Shown here piece by piece: positions 21,246 to 32,372 of a stretch of 64,000 nucleotides of DNA. Every line of letters begins with the position of its first letter. Position 1 is the stretch's first letter. This stretch comes from Branchipolynoe longqiensis (taxonomy: Eukaryota > Annelida > Polychaeta > Phyllodocida > Polynoidae). The position numbers were made by a program, and so were the translations under genes. The stretch lies in contig CM059198.1 of NCBI GenBank assembly GCA_030323885.1, forward strand, positions 55,292,417 to 55,356,416, read 5' to 3'. The notes beneath the pieces were generated by a model. It had not been told where the DNA came from and made no database searches. It saw only the letters and a program-made list of their open reading frames with translations.

Positions 21246-21339
21246 GAGTCCAATTTGAAAGCGATCTGCCCACCCACAATGACTATTATAATATCTACAT
21301 ATATATGTCCAGTCACGCATTTGGCTACTTATTGCACCT

Positions 21340-21538
21340 TTTTTTTTGGTGGTAAAGTATTTATTCATCTGAATATGACATTTGTCAGCGCCGGAGCACT
21401 GGTCTTCCGGCCATCTTACTATTGGAATTGACATTCTAAATAATCTAAGTTTGATCAGTGCTGTATTAGTCACAGCACTGATCGTGTAGAATTAAGGGAG
21501 TGGCTCCTGCTGTATAATGTACAGCACCAGTCACTGCG
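21340..21538 (-). mobile_element. LINE 3' UTR fragment with poly(A)
   Basis: Reverse complement of the 3' end of the LINE at 50505-51975: the T run, then 'aaagtatttattcatctgaa', 'cactggtcttccgg' and 'gtacagcaccagtcactg' occur in the same order. A minus-strand, strongly 5'-truncated copy. Confidence 0.8.
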
Positions 21539-23051
21539 GTTCATACAAAATATGAGAACTACTTTGCTATTTAGTATGGAGCAATATTATAGTGACTTCA
21601 TACTTTAGGCTGGTTATGTCATTCGGCCGAGTAGAAGGGCTCCTCTGTTTCGAAGTAACATGTGTGTAATAAATGTTGGAAAACACTTTCTCATATATTT
21701 ATGGTATTGTTGCTCGAACGGCTTGCCATACGGACAGGGTCGCCTCTCAGCGCTGCCGGAGCCTGGTGGTGCTGGGTGGTGCTGGTAGCGCTGGTAGGCA
21801 AAGAGAGGCGTGGGAGCTGAGGAAGGTGGAGAAGGCTCCAAGCTGCAGGAGGGGTCAGTACCGTGGGAGCCAGTGTACCAGGCGTCAACAGCACTCCATG
21901 TTATGGTATGCTAAGCAACGAAGACGACAATTGGCAGTGAAGCAGGCGATATTCGAGAGCCAAATCGGACGGACGTTTACTTTAGCGCCATAGGCATAGT
22001 GTTTAAATTAACACCTGGATAATACTTTAATAGTCATATAGTTAGTTCCCTGTGGACCCTGACCATGTTGCCTCGCCCACTCACTCAACCACACGCCCTC
22101 AGGCTCTGACACTGCCTTGTGTGCGTCACTGTGTGTATAAGGGCTTCTCGAGGAACAGTGATTCATCGCAGCTAGGAAGGATTTATTGTGTGGTTGGAGT
22201 GTGCGATTAAAAAGCTGTGTCAGAGTATTGTCTGCTAAAAAGAAAAGAAAAAAGAAGAGGAACGTCGCACACTTCCCACACAGGTCACAGCAGAATAAGG
22301 ACTGACATGAACTGACGTCACAAATCGCTGATTGCGGCGACGTTCAGACCGACACTCGATTTGATGGGAACCAGCGGTGGCCACGTCAATATTGGGTGGC
22401 ACAGAAAGTAACAAGTCGGACCGGAATTGACGTTCTAAAGTCGTGATCATATTCTAGATCAGAAGCTTGGGTCGATTTATATTGACGGAATTTGGGAGTG
22501 AGTCAAACAGGCCTGTATATTGGACGTCTGGATATGTAGTCTCACATTGACTACATAAAACATACATGCTATGATGACAGACACTTGGCGCACCGGAACA
22601 GGCGAACTGATACAGCAACTTCCGGATTTAACCATACCGCGCCAGCTCGCCTTTCAATAAAGAAATAAACAAAGATAGCACAGCTGGTATTTAATTGAAT
22701 TTACCGGATTGTTCTCAAAAGGATGAGCCTGAGCCCTGAATCTTCAGAATATATACATTATAGTTAAATATACCCAACCGCATCGAACTTTCCTCAACTC
22801 TACGGCTAGTTAGGCTTAACACATGCCTAGTCTAGATGATTGTCTCTCCGAGTTGCCGGTGACGCCATAACAACGACAGATACTGGTAAGAGTCGTATCA
22901 ACAAAACCCACAGGAGTAATGCTCAGTGAATTCGCCTCCAGGGATTGAGGTTTTTAACAGACGCAGAAGACAATTTGTGCCTACTTCTACCCTTCCTGGT
23001 TTGGGGGATTTATTCAGACATTCTCGGCAATTCCCGTGTCTGCGAGTCACG
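21539..23051 (+). other. non-repetitive region upstream of candidate exon
   Basis: No SINE or TIR family is recognised here, unlike most of the window. A TATA-like 'gtgtataagggc' lies near 22134. A donor-like 'ctggtaaga' occurs at about 22883. An unrecognised open frame spans 21673-21993. This may contain the promoter or 5' UTR of the gene whose first coding exon is proposed at 23052, but nothing proves transcription. Confidence 0.3.
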
Positions 23052-23157
23052 ATGGAGAGTGGTTCTGCAGTGCTTGGTACTTTGAGGCAATCCCGAACTG
23101 TTGCTGTTCTGGTTAGCACCATTTATTTCCTGCAATTCATTGCGATTCCAATCACTG
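23052..23157 (+). CDS. candidate first coding exon with signal peptide
   Basis: The ATG is in strong context (A at -3, G at +4). It opens a 35-residue peptide starting MESGSAVLGTLRQSR, followed by about 20 hydrophobic residues (TVAVLVSTIYFLQFIAIPIT). The exon ends at CACTG|GTAAGT, a consensus donor, after 106 nt, so the intron is phase 1. A signal peptide or membrane anchor followed by a phase-1 intron is a common first-exon plan for secreted and receptor proteins. The ATG lies in a longer frame open from 22926. I do not recognise the family, and no second exon was identified downstream. It may be a real host gene start or a chance combination. Confidence 0.45.
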
Positions 23158-23302
23158 GTAAGTACGCATGTATCGAAATTTTAAAGTGTGTGTGTGTATA
23201 CATATGTATTATTAATACTATTAACACATATATTTTGGATTGTATACTGAAATAGTACCACCTACTAAGTCTATGTACAACTACAAGTCTACATGTCCAC
23301 TA

Positions 23303-23545
23303 GATAAAAACCCATCCCTACCAAGAGTAGGGGTGAATGACAACCATGTCTAAATCTGAGCAAACACTGCTTTAGTATGAATCAACTATGAATAAGCTGT
23401 GGAGTCACTGGTTCCAATGCACAATTAAAAAAATTTCTATATGGGCATAGTGTTGAGGAATTTGGAGAGAATGTAAAAACAACCCAAGATGGCAGTCACT
23501 AAATGCTAGTGATTTGACTTTTAAAGTCGCCGGTTATACCTCACC
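23303..23545. mobile_element. family M element, diverged copy
   Basis: Begins 'agataaaaacccatccctac' and 'aggggtgaatgacaa', with the interior 'ggagagaatgtaaaaacaac' and 'gatttgacttttaaa' of family M. The right end is lost. Confidence 0.5.
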
Positions 23546-23605
23546 CAGATACAAACGAATCCAGCATCAAATGCTCTCCAAAGACCTTATAATATGTATA
23601 ATACT

Positions 23606-23994
23606 CAGGGATGAAAGATCGCGATTTCGCGGATTTCCGGGATTTTTCCTGTAGCTATAAGTGTATACTAATACGTTGACTTAAATTGAAGCACCATCAG
23701 CGTATATCTATACTAATATGTGGTGCAGACGCCGCAGCACTATCAGCGTATACAACTAATAAATGCTTCAAATGCCGCAGCACTATCAGCGTATACTACT
23801 AATACGTGCTTCAAACGTCGCAGCATGGTCAGCGTATACTAATACCTGCCTCAAACGGCGCAGCACTATCAGCGTATACCAATATGTAGGACACCCGACT
23901 TCCGGGAATTTTCCGCGATTCCCTGACAATGCTAAGCCTATGGGAGAATATAAAGCATTTCCGCTTTTTTCCCCGGAGACCACTTTCATCCCTG
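23606..23994. mobile_element. CAGGG-TIR element carrying an internal satellite
   Basis: TIRs cagggatgaaag and ctttcatccctg with an exact 6-bp TSD aatact (23600-23605, 23995-24000). The interior holds about five ~41-bp units ('gcagcactatcagcgtata', 'aatacgtgcttcaaacg'). This is the reverse complement of the satellite at 37785-38700. The subterminal regions carry 'gcggatttccggga' and 'ttccgggaattttccgcga' in inverted arrangement. No coding capacity. Confidence 0.8.
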
Positions 23995-24281
23995 AATACT
24001 AAGACGTCTCACTCGGCATGTACTGTGTACTCAAAATGATCAAACCCACCACTTGGTGCGCTGGCTGTTCTCTTGGTTAAACAGGTGCTATATTATATAT
24101 AAATGTATATATATGAATGTGAAAGATGTGTGATGATAGCGATGCTGATGATAATGCTGATGATGATGCTGATGATGATGTGTATTTGTTCATACCAATT
24201 TCATATTGATGTGTATTCATACTTACCTATCTCATGTATAATATAATTGTATGTGTTTACATGTGAAACAGCAACCAGCAG

Positions 24282-24749
24282 CCGGTGTGGTGGTTTCAGC
24301 GTGTTCCCGTGCTCAGACGTGTCCCTCGCTTCTGCGCATGCGTCAGAATCTAATAAACATGGCCGTAATCGATTAACACTACCCGGGCGACTCGGGTCAT
24401 CCCAGTCGTCAGAATTTCAAATAGAACACGGCGAGTGGAGTCGACAAATACACGTGCCGTGTGCCAAAAAAGAATAACTTAGATTAATTAAATGGAAATA
24501 TAGGTAAACTAGGCCATCATAAAATACTTTAAATCCTATTTTGCTGTATTTTTTATCGGCTATTAAAAAAAAAAAAAAATTCTCCACCCGAGCGCGGAGA
24601 AGCGTATTCGATTATTCGACCCGACATTGTAGGATGTGCGCATGCGCCAATAAGTGTCTCGGGTGATCCGAGTTGATGCAAAATCCGCGCATGCGCAGAA
24701 GCAACGGAACACGTCTGAGCACGGGAACACGCTGAAACCACCACACCGG
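24282..24749. mobile_element. MITE with 41-bp perfect TIR
   Basis: Ends ccggtgtggtggtttcagcg and its complement match perfectly for 41 bp, then with about three mismatches for 20 more. Family J copy 1 shows the empty site ('accagcagccaggctgatc', around 20660). No clear TSD is seen and a 'ca' of the empty site is unaccounted for. The interior includes inverted 'gcgcatgcg' motifs. Confidence 0.85.
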
Positions 24750-24841
24750 GCTGATCAAACCCACCACAAGGTGGCACTGCGAAATTTACATTACCATGGG
24801 AGAGATAGGGAGTGAGCTGTCTTAGTATTATAGGGTCTTTG

Positions 24842-26526
24842 AGGTCTCCAAACATACCTTTGCTTAGTTTGTTCAGTTCATTCCACTGAACATGTGGGAG
24901 GAGAGTTGAGGTCGGTGATGTATGAATGACATCATAGGTGGGATTCCCTCATCACATGACCTAGAGGGGTTCCCCACACACAGGGGAAGCCATGGCAACC
25001 ACCAAGATGGCAGCCACAGAAAGCTCTCGATTCACCTTTTAAAGTCTAATAATCTACATGATTTAATCACTTATTCACACAAAAAGTAGCTGGTTATAAT
25101 AAATAAACATTTGAACTTGATATTTATTATTTTAGGTTGCAATTTCTAACATTTATTTCTCTATATGGTTGTCTAAAAGCATCAGTGCTGCAGGACTAAA
25201 TAAAACACAACAGAAGCAAGCAATGTGAGCACTCTCCCCCCACATATATGTAGTTGCATAAACTGAAAACAGGCAAACGAATGCTTGGAGAGCATTTGTC
25301 GGAGTATGGGTCGTCTTTCAGTGACCTATAGCTGGTCCCTTTAATCAATTCTTCGCTACAAAAGTAGCGTACTATGGTAGATAAGTACTTGAACAATATA
25401 TTTAGAATATTAGATTGCAAATTGATGTGCTTGTTTCCATAACCCAGCCTTCCAACACAGTTTATATAGAGTTGTCTAGCAGCTTTGTCATATAAATAGT
25501 GTTTCGGGAGTAACTAAGGTCCACAATCCCTTATAAACCCGAAATTCTTGTGACCAGTTGTGTTTCAGAATTCAGAATTTTACAGATGTAAGAATAAAGG
25601 TAGTAATCAAACATAAATATTGCAGTAACAAATATATGAATGCTCACACTAAGTAGGCCCCTAGGATAAATAGAAGCTACAAATACTATTACAGTTATGA
25701 TGATATGTTGATGAATGAAATATGGGCTAACTATAGACCATAAATAGGCCTACTGAGTACTGTAGTAAATTTTATTTCTAACAAAAACACCCGGTAAACC
25801 ATAAACAGCTTTTATTAGGTGAAACTTGAGCTTCAAATGAACTGTAAGGCTTTGGAACTTTGATATCGTGTTTGAACTGTTTTCTTTTGCTTGTATATTG
25901 TAATAAACTCTTTTTTCCTATGCTTGCAGTTTTTTCTCCTTGTGAACATTAAAGCAAAATTATAATTGTAAGCGCGCCAAGCTTGTAAGTTTCAGCTTGC
26001 CCGGGGCGCCAGCAATCATAGGGCCGACACTGCTAACAGTAACACCAGTCTAGGTAGTATTCTTAAGCACCTGACTCGCTTGGCCAAGCTGTCAGATGTC
26101 TCAAGTTAGGGGGTGCCAGGTTAGTGTTATTAGAGACAACTGGAAAAAAAATCCTCACAAAAACACACAAAAGTGGGTATAGGCGTGTTTGCATTTAGAT
26201 TTTAATAACTGCGAGTGCCTGAAAATAGAACTGTACCTTAAGATGTTTTATGGAGCACTCTCAGCGGTGGTGTCTGGCGACCACGCTTCTATTTAATATT
26301 AAAAATGGTTTCGTTTTCTTCTTTTTGTGTGTGTGCAATAGGCGATTTCCGCTACCATCGCGCCCTCTGATGGCAGTGGCAATAACTAGTGTCCGGGGTA
26401 GGACTTTAGAACCAATGCATTAGAAAACACTAAAAACCAACACAAAACTACGTGAAAATACCAAATATAATAGCACAGTTTAGGAATGTAGTCTTCCATC
26501 AAGTACCAGCTTAAGAAATGCATTAT
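24842..26526. other. no gene recognised
   Basis: AT-rich. 24930-25060 shares short motifs with family M ('aagatggcagccac', 'gattcacctttta'). The rest (25060-26526) shows no repeat family, TIR or convincing exon. Confidence 0.5.
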
Positions 26527-26876
26527 CGTTTGTTTGTTGGTTGGTTTGTTGTTATTTACATCCTAGCAACATCTAAAGTCATATCAGGACGGGTACCGAC
26601 TTGTGACAGTGCGCACTCATGGCGACTTTATAGTGTTGCCCCACTGGAAGACCAGGCCACCAGCACCATGACCTGATATCCCCTCAGTCACATTATCCTG
26701 ACACTGAGCCAACCAGTCCTTGCCCTGTCCTAATAATGCCGAGCGCCAGGCTAGGTACCAGCAAGTATCAATTTTTAAGTCATTGGTTTGACTCGACCAG
26801 GGTTCGAACCCACGACCCCATGATCTACCAACACGGGAGCCGGACGTTCTAACTCATTCGGCCATCCCATCTGGTC
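26527..26876 (-). repeat. SINE-A, full length
   Basis: Complete copy. Tail 'ttacatcctagcaacatc' at left, B box 'gggttcgaaccc' and the head ending 'ggccatcccatctgg' at right. Confidence 0.9.
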
Positions 26877-27591
26877 GTGAAGTGAGTTAATTTCAATATA
26901 TTTGACATCCGATTTGACACCTAGAAAAGTCTAGATTTAGATCTAGAATAAGATACCTTGATGGTGATTTTTCTTATTTTATTCATGTTTTCATTATTTA
27001 TGATGTTTCATAGTAAGTACAAAAAATGGATATCATCCAGCAGTCATTACCTACATCACTCTGAAGCAAGTTCTTATTGACAAATTGACATCCCTTGTAC
27101 TTAGGGTTTAGACAATCCTAGAACTTACTATATAAATCTACACTTAAAGCTTGATATGATGGTCACTTTCTTATGTTATTCAGCTTTTCTTATTTATACA
27201 TGTGTGGGTTCAGCAGTCATTGCATTAAATAATGACTATACAAACTTAGTACTTGTCTCCAGGGTGTACCCAGAACTCAAGTTTCAGCTCAGTACGCATG
27301 CTCCCGGGAATTCTTCAATTGTTTATTTATGACATTACTTATGATAGTGAGCAAGTTTTATTAACACAAGCTGATGTTTTGACTTTAAGGGACATAGCCA
27401 TTTCTCATATTGATGCTAATGTTATATTCAAATTTAAATTTGCATAATAACATTGTTTTGCATTTCTGTCTTATATTTGAGGTAAAGCTATTAGGTTGCC
27501 ACTTAGCTTTAAATTAACTTAATATTTTCAAATATTAACTCTGGATATATTTGAAGGGAAAACATGCACATTAATTTTGGTGTACACACCA
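26877..27591. other. no feature recognised
   Basis: AT-rich. A 64-residue open frame (27253-27447) lacks any recognisable motif or splice context. Confidence 0.45.
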
Positions 27592-28247
27592 GGGCCCGTA
27601 TTCATGTGCTGGTGCCAGGGCCTTAACCGCGGCTACGATAGCCCCACACGGCTAACGGTGGAAAATCCGTATTCATGTGCCTGTGCTAGCGCTAGCCGCC
27701 GACCGTAGCCTAGGCTAAGCTACCCCACCTTCAAATCACGGGTAAGGGAGTAGCCCGAGAGGTTAGTGAGCATGTGTGGGTCTCAATCTATTCAATGTGA
27801 TCATATTTGACAGATTTACATACGCAATAAGTGAAATTTAATCAAATTAACCCTAAAATTGAACCGTTATTAACGCTGCTGCCGCATTGGCGGCGTTATG
27901 CATATTGTCGAATCGACGAATGTAAAGTAAACAAATCGCCGCCGCCGCTTCGACGTCGATATCCATACTGTCGCATATAAAAAAAAACGCACATCGCCGC
28001 CGCCGCCGCCGCCGCATCGGCGGCAATATATTAGAGCAAAATCTATTCAATGCGATCATATTTGACAGATGTACATACGCAATAAGTGAAATTTAATCAA
28101 ATTAACCCTAAAATCAAACCGTTATTAACGCTCCCGCCGCATTGGCGGTGTTATTCATATTGTCAAATTGAGGGAATTCCCAAATCTATATATAACGTCA
28201 CGGTTAGCTATCCACGGCAGCTTGGACATTGGTGAATACGACTTGAC
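27592..28247. mobile_element. TIR element with internal 131-bp direct repeat
   Basis: The left end gggcccgtattcatg is loosely mirrored at the right by 'ttggtgaatacg'. Inside, a ~131-bp segment ('aatctattcaatgtgatca' through 'catattgtc') occurs at about 27784 and again at 28039. A (gcc)n run with inverted 'gccgcattggcggc' sits between and within them. Boundaries are approximate. Confidence 0.5.
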
Positions 28248-28360
28248 CTATTTCTCCAACTGCTTTGGTTTTGAAAATTTGATGCTCTTATCGGACTATC
28301 CAGTTAATAAAATATAGCTTAATATGACGGAAACTATTTGATATGATAACACACCTAAAA

Positions 28361-28899
28361 CCCCTGCCACACCTCACCGAATTGAGGAAACGGATAGAGC
28401 CGGACAAAAATATTCTAGTAAGATGTGATTCTGTAACGGACAGTAACAGACGGTAACGGACGGGTAACAGACGGTAATGATTAATAACGTATCTAACGAT
28501 CAATGGACAATTCAGTATACAAAAAGAACTATAACGGACGTGTAATGGATATGTAATGGACGGGAACGGATGGTAACAGATGGGTAATGGACGGGAATGG
28601 ACAGGGAACGGACGGTAACAGATAATAACCGCATACATCAGTCCAGCGCAATCCGTTACAAGTTTTGTGCATGCTCAAAACTTGTAATGGATTGGGCCGG
28701 ATATCAACGGATATAGCGAAATAGCGAATGGTAGACAGGAAGTGTGAACACTTATTTGTCTCTCATTTTTGCTTGAGTGCAAGTAAATATTCAACGGATA
28801 TCAACGGATATGCAACGGACACAAACCAGACTTTGCCGGATATCAACGGACTTTGTTTGGTTTCTTTCCGTTTCCCCAATCTGGCGTTGTGTGACAGCC
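28361..28899. mobile_element. foldback element, CTGCCACAC/GTGTGACAG ends
   Basis: Left cccctgccacacctcaccg then 'attgaggaaacggatag'. Right 'ctttccgtttccccaat' then gtgtgacagcc. The interior is built of 'ggtaacggacgg' units on one side and 'ggatatcaacgga' units on the other. It contains the 47-bp sequence shared with 4072-4118. A family D fragment lies just before it (28255-28305). Confidence 0.6.
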
Positions 28900-29936
28900 T
28901 TCAAAGATAAGCTTAAATATATTCACAACTGATGATATTATGAGTATTTAAGCTTAGACGTTCAAAGCAGGTTTTTGTTGTTATTTTGTTATTATTTTGT
29001 TGGGTTAAAAAAAAATCTTTTGTGTCTTTGTTTTGGGTGTGGGTTAGAAAGGGAGGGAGTTATTATTGCTACTAACTACAGGCCTCATTCTGAGCTGTTG
29101 TAGTGCGTCACGCTTTTGGTTTCCATGGTTACCTCTCCCCAACATGCGCACACCCTATGATTATGGCACAAAAGGGAGCCCACCCGACCGGCCTAACATT
29201 TAAGGTACAAACCTGGCGACCATGAAAATTCTCACTCAAGGTGGGTTGAAAACCCATCACGTTACTACAAATAGCTTGTAAAAATGAAAACGAGGCCGCT
29301 CCTGATCGGGTTCTGAGGATGCCCGCTAGGTGGCAGTAGTTGTGCCCGGCGTTTGACAGTGCATGCTAAACCTGAATTAGCTCACCAGCATTCCACAGAC
29401 TAGGGGGGAAGGTTTGCTTGGGTGGGGCCCTTTCTTTCACTGCCTCACTTTCTTCTTTGCTGGAAACCACTCTTTCACTTCCCTCCTATACTCCCCTATG
29501 TCACTTAACGCACCGCCATTCTCCACAAAAGATCTGTCTTTCGTATCCTTTGGATCAATCCATCTGTGTTGGAACCTAATGCTGCAATATTTGCAGCCAG
29601 TAACCGTAAAGGTTACAAACCACCCACTCATTCATTCATTCCATCATTCTTCTGGGATGGCATCCATTGGGCCCTTGGAAGTGCCTGAAGCTTGGATCCA
29701 GTCCATTTTCATGACCGGAAGTTGGATTATTTCCCATTCCACCCCTATCCCTCACCACAGGCCTTATAATTTAAACTAATTTTTAACCCACAAACGGATG
29801 GTTACCGATAACCTAACTCGATTAGGGAGGTCATTGCCCTACCTTTTGTTGTCAATTCTCAAAGCTAAGCTTGTACAGAGTTATTATTTAATTCATTGGT
29901 TATTGAACCCCCCAATGCATAGATAATGTTGCAATT
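28900..29936. other. mostly unrecognised; possible MITE
   Basis: A weak TIR pair (ggcctcattctgag near 29081, 'atgaaaacgaggcc' ending 29297) may bound a 217-bp MITE. An open frame at 29414-29779 and its antisense were examined and no family recognised. Confidence 0.35.
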
Positions 29937-30255
29937 TGTTTGTTGGGGTTTTACATCCTGGCAACATCTAAGATCATATGATGGGTACCGACTTGTAACA
30001 GCGCACACTCATGGCGACTTTATAGTGCTGCCCCACTGGGAGGCCAGGCCGCCGGCACCATGACCCAATTTCTCACCCAGTCACCTTATCCTGATCCTGA
30101 GCTAACCAGTCCTTGCCATATATCTTAGTCTCGCCGTGAACATGGCCTATGCTACCAACAAGGCGTAAAGAAACCACCCATCAATCATCAATCAATCATA
30201 TCCTAGTAATGGCAAGCGCCAGGCTAGGTAGTGACAAGTGACTATTGTTTATTAA
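29937..30255 (-). repeat. SINE-A interrupted by a LINE tail
   Basis: Tail and central domain (29937-30119) are separated from 'tcctagtaatggcaagcgcc' by a 69-bp insertion. The tRNA-like head is missing. Confidence 0.85.
30129..30197 (+). mobile_element. LINE 3' tail with (AATC)n, in SINE-A
   Basis: Consists only of 'tctcgccgtgaacatggcc', 'aaggcgtaaag' and (atca/atcaatca) repeats, the same 3' end as the LINE at 44218-44850. Flanked by atatcttag and atatcctag (30120-30128, 30198-30206), a 9-bp TSD with one mismatch. An extreme 5' truncation. Confidence 0.85.
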
Positions 30256-30660
30256 ATGACTCTAGCCTTCAAACTTTAGTAACGTTGGTCAGTAAGAACT
30301 GAACATGAAATATGTTCTAACATGAAAGTAGCCATGACACAATATCAAAAGGTGACATTGGACTGAGCCAGGCCTTTATCAGTTTTATCAGACACTGGGT
30401 ATTTACAATGGCTATCAGCATTGCGAATGTGTTATCAACACTTTTTAGACATTTGTTTCGCGAAGTTCGAGACGGAAGGTAGGGGTGGGGTGGGAGGGGG
30501 GGGTAGTGTTGTATTAATTAAATCTGGGATGAAAGATCGCAGTTATTTCGCGGGTTTCCGTGATTTCGCGGATTTCCGCTTAATTAAAAAAATCGGCGAT
30601 TAGCTGTCACAAAATGCCAGGGATGTATGGCAATAGTTGGTTAGTCTTTTATGCAAGGAG

Positions 30661-30744
30661 CAGACTGAGTCCAACCTGATATGGCCCTGGTTGTTGCTAT
30701 GATGTAAAGCCAAAACAAACAAACAAACAAACAAACAGACAAAA
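30661..30744 (+). repeat. SINE-A tail fragment with TSD
   Basis: Only the 3' hairpin region and an (aaac)n tail remain. Exact gcaaggag flanks on both sides (30653-30660, 30745-30752) show it inserted in this short form. Confidence 0.8.
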
Positions 30745-30905
30745 GCAAGGAGTGGATTTCCGCCATAACGCTGAAATTCTCCCGGAAGTCAGGTTTTATA
30801 CAGTATTTTCTCAAATGATAGTCTTAACACCATGCCTATGACAAATCAGTATATACTTTGCTTGGAGAGCATTCTGCTGTCATTATTGTGACTGTATTAT
30901 CGCCA

Positions 30906-31682
30906 CTAGACCTATTTCAATGTTTACTAACATCGTGTATGCGCGCGCAGCTTGGCTGCAGAATGAAGGCACACTGCCATTGAGTTTGCCGGTACGCGCA
31001 GTGCAAAACGTCAGTTTTAGTCAAAATTAATAGAAATCCAGAACCCTAACCTTATAAATGTAACATAATCTTGTTGTTAAACATGTTTTCTATATGTGTT
31101 CCAAATGGTTTGTGTCTATGTCGTGTGGTTTTAGAGATATTACATTTTTTCTGTAAGAAGATTGCTCACGGCCATTGACAATGCATTGAGTTTGCCGGTA
31201 CATGCAGTGCAAAATGTCAGTTTTAGTCAAAATTAATAGAAATCCAGAACCCTAACCTCATAAATTTAATATAATCTTTGTGGTAAACATGTTTTCTATA
31301 CGTATTCCAAGCGGCTTGTGTCTAGGTCATGTGGTTTTAGAGATATTTAATTTTTATTCGGTAAGAAGATTGTTCACGGCCATTGACAATGCATTGAGTT
31401 TGCCGATACATGCAGTGCAAAATGTAAATTTTATTCAAAATTAATAGAAATGCAGAACCTTAACCTTAACAATTTAATATAATGCTTTTGTTAAACATGT
31501 GTTCTATATGTGTTCCAAGCGGTTTGTCTCTAGGTGATGTGGTTTTAGAGATATTTAACTTTTTCTCTATGAAGATATCTCATAGCCATTGAGTTTGCAG
31601 TATGACACTGTGTCGTCCTGCAGCCAAAATGCGCGCGCACTGACCTAGATACGTACGCTGACGTCATATGAAATAGGTCTAT
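30906..31682. mobile_element. TIR element with three ~195-bp tandem units
   Basis: Ends tagacctatttca and tgaaataggtcta. The flanks tatcgccac / tatcaccat could be a 9-bp TSD (7 of 9). Inside, the block 'attgagtttgccggtac', 'aaaattaatagaaatccaga', 'ttttagagatattta' is repeated three times, with 'gcgcgcgca' near both ends. Non-coding. Confidence 0.65.
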
Positions 31683-31906
31683 ATCACCATCAATTTCCAC
31701 CTCCCCCCACACCCATCCAACACCGCTTTCATCCCTCTTTGTTGAAATGAGGAAAGGTGCTGAAACCCTACAGGGGTAAAGGTCAAATATGGTATAACGG
31801 TAATCAAGTGGTAATCAGGTTAAGTGTAATTCAATTATAAATCAAGTAAATTTCAATCGTGTACAATCAAATCAATTTTTAAATATTTATTGTATTACAT
31901 TTGTGG

Positions 31907-32163
31907 TGTTCTCTGTGGCAGAGTGGTTTGAGTGTCTGACTTTTTTCTAGGTCGGACTCCTAATCTGGGTCGGTGGTTCAATTCTCCGTGCCCCCACCTC
32001 TGCTAATTTGGATTTCGACCACTGTGTACCACCGGTCTGGGAGGTTAAAAATCCCTTGGGTCGGTAAAAGTGTAGGCTCGGGCTTTCTCTCGACAAACTG
32101 ACTAATGGTGAACACAAGTCTATTCTGACTTATCCATGATAGGCAGTATAAATCTTCAAGAAT
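31907..32163 (+). repeat. SINE-B, internally deleted
   Basis: Head and 3' end are present. About 45 bp of the body ('aacttacagcg...ccatgtctatgtgg') is missing between 'gtgtacc' and 'gtctgggaggttaaaaatc'. Confidence 0.85.
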
Positions 32164-32225
32164 CATTTGTTGTTTAAGCAAGGGAAATTTCAATTGTGGA
32201 CAATTGGTCTTCCCCATTCCACTGC

Positions 32226-32372
32226 TCCTTGCCCTATCCCAGTAATGCAGAGTGCCAGGCTATGTAGCGACAAGTATACACTTTTATGTCATTGCATTCA
32301 CTCGGCCAGGGTTTGAATCCCATACCACCACACTGGAAATGGGTGCTGAACTCATTCAGCCATCCCAGGGTT
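32226..32372 (-). repeat. SINE-A, head half
   Basis: Minus-strand copy with the head and the adjacent 'gccaggcta.g.agcgacaagta' segment. The tail and central domain are missing. Confidence 0.7.

Larger units (their letters stand above)
23579..24841. mobile_element. family J TIR element, copy 2, doubly interrupted
   Basis: The left end 'caaagaccttataata' and the right end 'tattatagggtctttg' are inverted repeats. One insertion lies inside the left TIR (23606-23994) and another in the interior (24282-24749). Removing both restores the order seen in copy 1, including 'cacttggtgcgctgg' and 'gatgatgctgatgatgatg'. Confidence 0.75.
30522..31735. mobile_element. possible second CAGGG-type element, interrupted
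   Basis: Left end 'ctgggatgaaagatcgcag' and right end 'ccgctttcatccct' match the termini of 23606-23994. The inner 'tttcgcggatttccgc' is shared. It would contain a SINE-A tail (30661-30744) and the element at 30906-31682. The TSD is not recognisable, so the pairing of ends is tentative. Confidence 0.4.

Noticed and set aside
21673..21993. 106-codon open frame ending YAKQRRRQLAVKQAIF
   Set aside because: No family recognised. It could be exon sequence, but no splice sites could be tied to it.
29414..29779. 121-codon open frame and its antisense 64-codon frame
   Set aside because: No recognised family, no splice signals, no transcript evidence; kept only as unrecognised DNA.
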